Part shown: positions 57,740 to 64,000 of the stretch, in pieces
Layout: the number at the start of each line of letters is the position of its first letter
Position numbering within the stretch: position 1 is the stretch's first letter
NCBI GenBank assembly: GCA_037349315.1
Contig: JBAIAC010000030.1
Coordinates: 11,491,501-11,555,500, forward strand
Length of the DNA stretch: 64,000 bases
Reading direction: 5' to 3'
Origin: Chelydra serpentina
Taxonomy: Eukaryota > Chordata > Testudines > Chelydridae
Translations under genes and position numbers: made by a program
The notes under the pieces: model-generated
Database searches by the model: none
What the model saw: only the letters and a program-made list of their open reading frames with translations
Told to the model about the DNA's origin: nothing

Positions 57740-59210
57740 AGGAAACGGAGGAATCCTCCTTACTTACGTACATTAAAGTAGACTAGACAAAATGCTGAAC
57801 GGAACAATCTTACATTGGCAAGATGAAAAATTGGATAATTGAATGGGGTTTTTTCATCACTACATTATCTGAGTCCATTCGACTGTGATCCATGACCAAG
57901 CAAGTGGCTGTAGATTAATATCCCCTTTTCCTCTGTCCTACATTACTATCGTATTAATTGTATTTTGTTCTTTATTGGGCTATAACATTAACATCTTGAA
58001 ATCCCAACCCCTGGTACATGGTCTCCAACAGTGAGCAAATGCCTGTACACTTTGTATCCTCACCCCCCACATCAAATACCTCCGAAAAACTTCCCCTAGC
58101 AACTATTCTGGGTCACTGTTTCAATCCAGAGACTCCGACATAATTTAGGAGATCGGCAGATATTTGAAAGCCTCCCGCCTTACCTATGCCAGACAAAGTG
58201 ATGTGTATGAATGCTCTACCCTGACCTAATTATTGCTTTTGCTCTGTCAGCTGATTTGGAGGAGGAGAGTCTGAAAGAAGTTCCAAAGCACCCTGCTCCA
58301 TTGGAGGGAAGGTTTGCCTAATTTTAAATTTGTGTCATTTTGAGCCTTTACTTAAGGTCAGTTGCCTCCTGGAGAATTTCCCCATATAACTCCTAGTGGG
58401 TAGACAGGAAGAGGAGATTGGCCAAGGTCAAGATGCTCCCTTCTGTGTTATATTTTGCATTGCAGTAATCCTAATAGCAATTAGGGATCACTGTGCTAAG
58501 CATTGTGTGCTAAGCACAAGGGAGGAGTAGGCAGCATTTGGAGAGGGATGAAGTCCTCCACTTCCTGTACAGATTACGTCACTCTTCACGTCACCAGCAA
58601 ACCATGCAATTCTCTATGTACCAGTTTTCAGTGTCTGGAAGAGCCTGGGGAGCTAACTGGGATCCTACTGTGCCATCTCCAACCTGAGCTACAGAGGGTG
58701 GATGTGCCTAGAGAAGAGGCTACTCTCGGATTCCTTTTAAGGAGTGGGCCGGTGTGTTTCCAAGTAGTCATTTTCTAGAGGCGAACTAGGTGTTCACACA
58801 GGTAAGAGGGGACATGTGCTTTGCAGATAACTTTGTACTGTTGGGTATTTCCATTCTCAAGGGTTTTGTTTTGAGTTTGCAAAGACATTAACTGTAATCA
58901 TCTGGCATGTTTTTATCTACCTGTTTCCTTCTAATGAATCTGATCCTTGACTTTAAACTGAATTATAAAAGACAACAGGTGAACACTTAGACATATTGTA
59001 TTGATCTGGTGAGCACTTTAAAGAGACATCTTTTCTGCTTTGGAGAATTTATAATATGATCTGTGTAGAAAGAGCAGAAGACAGCTGCTGGCATAAACCA
59101 TTCTGGGACAGCAGCCAAAGACTGGAACAACAATATAGCAAGGGAAAGAGGTAGTTCTATGCCTCTTAGGTACTTATATGGCCCCCAGTATCTGAGCACC
59201 TCACAATCTT
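57740..59210. other. Gene-free stretch
   Basis: No exon or repeat recognised. The 91-residue frames at 58503-58778 and 58987-59262 lack motifs. Confidence 0.4.
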
Positions 59211-59214
59211 TTAT

Positions 59215-59350
59215 GCTGACAACATTATTAAACCCATTATACAGTTGAGAAAGAGAGACCAAGTGACTTGCCCAAGGTCACACAGGAAGTTTGTGGCAGA
59301 GCAGGGAATTAAACTTGAGTCTGCGGCAGGTGCACTACCCCTAAGACCTT
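59215..59350 (+). repeat. MIR SINE
   Basis: ATTAAACCCATTATACAGTT, then CCAAGTGACTTGCCCAAGGT, CACACAGGAAGTTTGTGGCA and GGTGCACTACCCCTAAGACC follow the MIR layout from core to 3' end. Confidence 0.85.
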
Positions 59351-59441
59351 CCTTCCTCTCCATTTTGCATGGCATTTAATTAATAACTGCAGTGCAAGAG
59401 TGGAAACCCCTGTTGTACTTCACTTATTAAGTAAATGGTAG

Positions 59442-59648
59442 GCAAAACCATGGGGATGAAGTGCAGAGAGGATATAAAAAGAGGTTTGAAAGACAAAAGG
59501 GAGAATCCTTAGAAGAGTGCAACTGGGAGGGGGTTTTAACTTTGAGGCACAGTGTCAGAGGAGATAAAGGGATTTGGCTTGTGCAGTGCTTCACAGGTGT
59601 GAATAAAGGAAGAGATGACAGCAGAACTATAAACAGGGGCAGAATTGA
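59442..59648 (+). repeat. Diverged 200-bp direct repeat, copy 1
   Basis: It shares GCAAAACCATGGGG, AGAGGATATAAAAAGAG (GATCTAAAGAG in the other copy), GGCACAGTGTCAGAGGA and AGGGGCAGA in order with 61049-61247, about 1.6 kb away. The gaps are small. It is much older than the two near-identical duplications. Confidence 0.75.
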
Positions 59649-60131
59649 GAAAGGTTCTGATGAAGCCAGGATCTTAAAATACACACAGAACTGGGTCAGC
59701 CTGCATATGCATTTGAGAGGGGTGTGATGTGACAGAATTGGCAGGAGAGGATTTGTGATTTTTACTGCCACTTTTAGGGCAGCCTACACAGGGAAATTCA
59801 CCAGCATTGCTGTTCTCCGGTTGCTATTCCACGTGGACTGGAGGGGAGTGGGGGGGGACTGAAGTAGAAGGCCAAAGAAAGGAGCTTGCAATTCTTTATA
59901 TCGTATCCTTAGGCATACCCATAGCTGGTATAAATTACTGTAGCTTCAAAGGCCATGTTGCATAGCCGGATATACACCAACTGAGGATTTGGTCCTGTGT
60001 ATTCATCCTAAAGCATACTGAGCTAAATCTGGCATGAAGAAGGGGGTGGGGTGTTTGCGCAGAGAGTCCCTGAAATAGAGGAGGTTGGGAGGCCACGTGG
60101 GGAGCTTGTAGGGGAATGGAAGAACGCAAGG

Positions 60132-60515
60132 AACATAAGAATGGCCACTCTGGGTCAAACCAATGGACCATCTAGTCCAGGATCTTCTCTTCTGACAGTG
60201 GCCAATGACAAGGCAATTATTGAGTGATTCATTCCTGTCATCCAGTCCCAGCACCTGGCAGTCAGTGGTTTTGGAACACCCAGAGCATGAAGTTGCATCC
60301 CTGACCATCTTGGCTAATAGCCATTGATGGACCTGTCCTCCATGAACTTCTCTCTCTCTTTTTTTTAATCCAGTTATGCTTTTGGCCTTCACAACATCCC
60401 CTGGCAACAACTTCCACAGTTTGACTGCGTTGTGTGAAGAAGTACTTCCCTAGGTTTGTTTTAAACCTGCTGCCTATTCATTTCATTGGGTGATGTGATG
60501 GGGGTAAATAACACT
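60132..60515 (-). mobile_element. CR1 3' end, minus strand
   Basis: This matches the 3' part of the 19245-20400 copy: CCAGTTATGCTTTTGGCCTT, then CACAACATCCCCTGGCAACA, then GTGTGAAGAAGTACTTCCC. On the minus strand it encodes the last CR1 residues and the 3' UTR, ending in CCTTGCGTTCTTCC-like flank near 60130. Confidence 0.88.
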
Positions 60516-61048
60516 AGGAGCCCCTGGTGTGAGCACAGCATTCAGCCTACAGATGAAACAAAGTGTGTGACCCTCTAATAAGTTTTGCATGTCACTGTCT
60601 TTTGTTCCCCTCCGGAGCTTTACCCAGCTCCTCGGAGATGATGGAATAATCAAAAGCCTTCAAATTAGAGCTGACCAAAACAAACGAAAAATGCTCCCTG
60701 CTGAGCTGCTGAGCCAGCTTCAATGCTGCTATTCAGTGGTTGGCCACAGATGAATCTTCTCAGTTTGTGTCATTTTTCACTCAGCAGCGGACAGCGTTTC
60801 CAGGGTCTGCAGCTCAGGGGCAGCCTGGGTATCTCGACTGCTCAGGCCAGGGACCCCTGCTGGCTCCCTAGGCTTCCTGACTCTTGGGGCAACCGGCTCA
60901 CCAGGCTGCAGAAGTTGGGCAGCCCAGGAGCCAGCTGACTTGGAACCCTGGAAGCGGCTGGCCTAGCTCAAACCTGGATTCTCAGGGCTTCCAGGCTCCG
61001 TGACATGGAGTCAGGAGCTGAGCCCAGGGCTTCCAAAAGCCTCGTATG

Positions 61049-61247
61049 CAAAACCATGGGGGTGGGAGAGAAAGAGGATCTAAAGAGAGATTTGAAAGGC
61101 AAACCATAGGATTGTTAGAAGACAGCAACAGGGAGGGTGCTAAGTTTGTGGCACAGTGTCAGAGGAAATAAAGGAAGTAGGCTTGTGTAGTGCCTTGGGA
61201 GTGGGAATAGAGATGAAAGCAGAATCACAAGGAGGGGCAGAGCTCAA
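61049..61247 (+). repeat. Diverged 200-bp direct repeat, copy 2
   Basis: Partner of 59442-59648. It ends about 760 bp before the lipase signal exon. It may be a local duplication or two copies of an unlisted transposon. Confidence 0.75.
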
Positions 61248-61624
61248 CCGCTGTTTTGTCAGAAAATTTCCAAGATCTACTTGAGACAGAATTTATTCCC
61301 TCAAGCTAGAGCCTGCATTCCTCGCGCGCACACAATTCTCCGGGGAAGGTAATGGGAGTTTGGGGGCGTGCATAGAATGCACCATCAGGCGAAGTGTAAG
61401 ACATACGTTGGAATTTTTAACCTAGCAAAAAATGACATTGCAGAAAGCAGAAAAAAATCACCGGTGAACTAAAAAGGGGCATTTGCTGATGAGGAGACAT
61501 CAAGAAAACAGCGCTTTACACTAATGCTTGGCTACATGAGCAATTAGGTTGCAGCAAGCTGGGGTGTAAATCTCCCCTGCACTAGCCTGCCATGCTCTAA
61601 GTGTTCATGTGGATCTCGCTGCCA

Positions 61625-61743
61625 TGACCAGATGTCCGATTATATAGCGACAGTCCCGATTTTTGGGTCTCTTTCTTATATAGGCTCCTATTACCTCCCC
61701 ACCCCGTCCCGATTTTTCACATTTGCTGTCTGGTCACCCTAGT
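61625..61743. mobile_element. hAT MITE (TAGGGTGACCAG family), decayed left end
   Basis: TGACCAGATGTCCGATTATA on the left, a GTCCCGATTTTTGGGTC centre, and GCTGTCTGGTCACCCTAG on the right match 30995-31118. It lies about 270 bp upstream of the lipase signal exon. Confidence 0.82.
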
Positions 61744-62011
61744 CATGTCCTAAATGTTCTGTAGTGCATTTTGATCTACCCTGCTTTGAAACAGGAGTAG
61801 ATTAAAGCGCACATTTAAGGACATGCTACCTTTACTTTGCAGGACATAAGGAATGAATGCATGGAAACTGATGCTAGACTGGGTGCTAGATTGGTCCCTG
61901 GGAATATACTGTTGTATTATACATTTTTTACAAGATGAATAAATCTAAATCAATTAGTATCCAAATAAAAGGCTTTACCTGGACTTCACATGTATATTTA
62001 ATTTATTTTAG

Positions 62012-62060
62012 ATGATTGGAATTTGGATTGCTGCACTTTATCTGCTGGACCCAACAGCAG
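62012..62060 (+). CDS. PNLIPRP3: Pancreatic-lipase-family gene, signal-peptide exon
   Basis: The 49-bp exon begins with ATG immediately after an acceptor (TTTAATTTATTTTAG ending at 62011) and ends at the donor GTGAGA (62061). It encodes MIGIWIAALYLLDPTAG, with the last codon split 1+2 across the intron. The sequence is a short hydrophobic signal for secretion. Pancreatic lipase genes start this way, with an upstream non-coding exon, a signal exon and a phase-1 junction. The GIWI string recalls mammalian PNLIPRP3, and CCDC172 as the left neighbour fits that gene's place. The exact family member is uncertain. A similar exon lies at 40794. Confidence 0.85.
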
Positions 62061-63595
62061 GTGAGATACAATATTTATAAATAACTACACAAAACATGTT
62101 GAATTTAGTCATGTTCAAATAAAAAAAAAATGAATATAGGTACAATGGAAATTCGTTTTCCTCTGCACTCAGTTTATTCTCTGTGATTTATGATGCAGTT
62201 CACTTGGTGCCGAGAGCTAGCAAAAAGCCTGTGCACCACTTAAGTTCTATTATAAGAGCTCACGCGATGCATAGGCCCCGGGTTCACCTTTAGACCCTGA
62301 TTCTGCAAAGTCCTATGGACATACTTATTTTACCTGTGAGCGCTGTTTCCCAGGAACAGCGCAGTAGAAGGAGTGTTCAATGTCATGAACAGTGTTTGAG
62401 ATGAACAGAAAAGTCAAAGGAAATAAGTGCTCAGGATTTTGTGATAAATTCCTTCAGAACTCTTACGGGGGGGAAATCTCCACTTCTAGACATATACTGA
62501 GAGAGATGCCATACTCTAGAAACATGGAATATTCAAAAGATTATAATCCCGTGATATTGTATCAACGTTATAAATGTCGCATGTATTTTCATGGGATGGC
62601 TAGCTGGGGTGACTCAACAGGTGAGCTAAAAGGTGCATCCTGCAGTAGCTAAACTCAGTACGGAGTAATTAATGCAATTCCCAATGCTGAAAAATGGCAG
62701 GTAACCAGACTTTTGAAGTTTTGGCCCTGGGGAAATAGCATATGCTAGTTCGATCTGGTTCAGGAAGCCTAATTCAAAGGACTTGAAACTGTATCAAGTG
62801 ACAGCCCTGATCAGAGGGGAGGATCATTCACAGTCAGTCCAAGAACGGACATGAGAGACAGGTGCTGTGAAAGGGCCCGAAGCACTTTAGTCCGATCAGG
62901 GTCACTATGTGGAAGATGGGTGACAGCTGGTAAGCGAGGCATGCGTAGAAACTGTTCATTGTTTTTATGTTTTCTCTTAAATGCTTTTGCTCTGAATAAA
63001 TAGTAATGTGCTCCATGAGAGCTGGCTGCTCAGCCTGGCATTGCGCCTGAGAGAACAGGTGCTGATGGGAAGGCAGTTCGGCTGAGGTGATCACAGAGAA
63101 CTGCAGGAATCTGCAGTCTACTTTCCTGGTCCAGAGGGAGTGGATCACAGGATCCTGATCCAAGAAAGGTGACGGCTAGAGCCTGAGACCTAAGTGGGGT
63201 GCCCTCACGAAGACCAGGGAGGGTCAGAGACGCCGTTAACCTGGGAACTGTGACATATACACTTGTTGCTTTTGAGCCAGGAGCTGGCAGTAGTGACACC
63301 AGCACACATTTTTTAAAAGTCTGTTTTTTACTTTTGTATGAGGATTCTACACCCTAAGGGGAAAAAAAGTTGCCACAAAAGTATCCTGGTCTTTCATTAT
63401 GTTTGATGAGTCACTAACATCTATACTCTATTATCTGCATTAGCTAATACAGACAGACAGAAAGAATCTGGACTACAAAATTAACCATAAAACCAAAGCC
63501 CAGTGTCTGCTGCTTTTAAAGTTGCTGCAGCTTCCAATGCACCATCTAACTGAAATGGATTCCAAAATACTAATGATTTGCTTTGTATGCTACAG
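62061..63595 (+). other. PNLIPRP3: Lipase intron
   Basis: A 1535-bp intron from GTGAGA to GCTACAG. The first 80 bp resemble the sequence after the orphan exon at 40842. No other exon is seen; the minus frames at 62834-63305 are chance. Confidence 0.75.
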
Positions 63596-63750
63596 GCGAA
63601 AAAGCTTGCTACCAACGACTTGGCTGCTTTTCAGATAAACCACCATGGGCTGGAATACCAGGGAGATTTCTGGCAGGTTTACCCGACTCTCCAGAGAGTA
63701 TGAACATCAGCTTCACCCTTTACACTAAAGAAACTGGAAATAACTCTCAA
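63596..63750 (+). CDS. PNLIPRP3: Pancreatic-lipase-family gene, first mature-protein exon
   Basis: A 155-bp exon follows TATGCTACAG and ends before GTGAGA (63751). It opens in phase 1 (completing Gly) and reads EKACYQRLGCFSDKPPWAGI, later LPDSPESMN, then FTLYTKETGNNSQ. The CYxxLGCFSDxxPWxG, LPxSPE and FLLYTxExPNNxQ patterns are the N-terminus of mature pancreatic lipase and its relatives, with the first conserved cysteine pair. In the full protein (about 450-470 residues) a Ser-Asp-His triad would follow, but those exons lie right of the window. These are secreted triglyceride or galactolipid lipases. NIS (in ESMNIS) and NNS are possible N-glycosylation sites. Intact and clearly coding. Confidence 0.95.
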
Positions 63751-64000
63751 GTGAGAACCTACCTCTATTTTAATATTAAAAATTAATTACACCTGCCAAT
63801 GTTCACTAGCTCCGTAGGAAGAGCGTGTCACTCACCATGAAAAACTGAGTCAGGGAATAAAGAGAGTCAGCTTGTTGTCAGATGCAGTAACTAACAGAGG
63901 TTAAAGTCGCTGGAGTAAAAACTGAAATATTTTCATGCACAAACTGAAAAATGAACCAAACAAATGAAACCTTTTCCTGGAACTTTTCCTGTGCAAAGAA

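Noticed and set aside
62834..63305. Minus-strand frames inside the lipase intron as an antisense gene
   Set aside because: No domain, no splice or conservation signal; lengths are within chance.
1..64000. CRISPR array, operons or bacterial-type defence system
   Set aside because: The window is animal nuclear DNA. Direct repeats are pairs or transposons, with no regularly spaced short repeats.

Overview
The window looks like nuclear DNA of a cryptodire turtle. Two near-full-length copies of a tRNA-headed SINE with a CR1-like tail (the tortoise Pol III/SINE type) sit among many CR1 LINE copies. Penelope-like retroelement pieces, endogenous-retrovirus solo LTRs, MIR fragments and dozens of non-autonomous hAT- and Harbinger-like DNA transposons make up most of the rest. 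There are no operons, ribosome binding sites or CRISPR arrays. Almost all long open frames are chance frames inside GC-rich transposons.

Real protein-coding sequence is sparse and all on the + strand. The last two coding exons of CCDC172 (coiled-coil protein) lie at 9466-9553 and 11456-11485. A pancreatic-lipase-family gene starts near the right edge, with a signal-peptide exon at 62012-62060 and the next exon at 63596-63750, and continues past the window. The order CCDC172 then lipase matches the amniote GFRA1-CCDC172-PNLIPRP3-PNLIP neighbourhood (from memory). A second, homologous signal-peptide exon with an intact frame and splice sites stands alone at 40794-40842, about 21 kb upstream. 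It is the most interesting gene-level observation.

Layout: 1-5.7 kb holds a cut-off LTR, a long CR1 split by a solo LTR, a dead hAT transposase gene, a Tigger-like MITE and a Penelope tail. 6.4-9 kb holds two solo LTRs and a hAT MITE containing a SINE. 9.4-11.5 kb is the CCDC172 3' end. 11.5-19.2 kb is intergenic with nested MITEs. 19.2-22.4 kb is minus-strand CR1. 23.3-25.7 kb is a hAT element and a Penelope copy with a GIY-YIG remnant. 25.7-28.4 kb is unclassified. 28.5-40.7 kb is more nested hAT elements, LINE pieces, a Gypsy RNase H remnant and CR1. 40.8 kb is the orphan lipase exon. 41-62 kb is intergenic with MIRs, MITEs and several short-range direct duplications. 62-64 kb is the lipase gene start.

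Several insertions are dated relative to each other by nesting and perfect target-site duplications. Separately, there are direct duplications of 55-397 bp lying 0.9-1.7 kb apart. Two are nearly identical and do not look like transposon insertions; they may be templated repair events or assembly errors. Family names rest on pattern memory, without database search.
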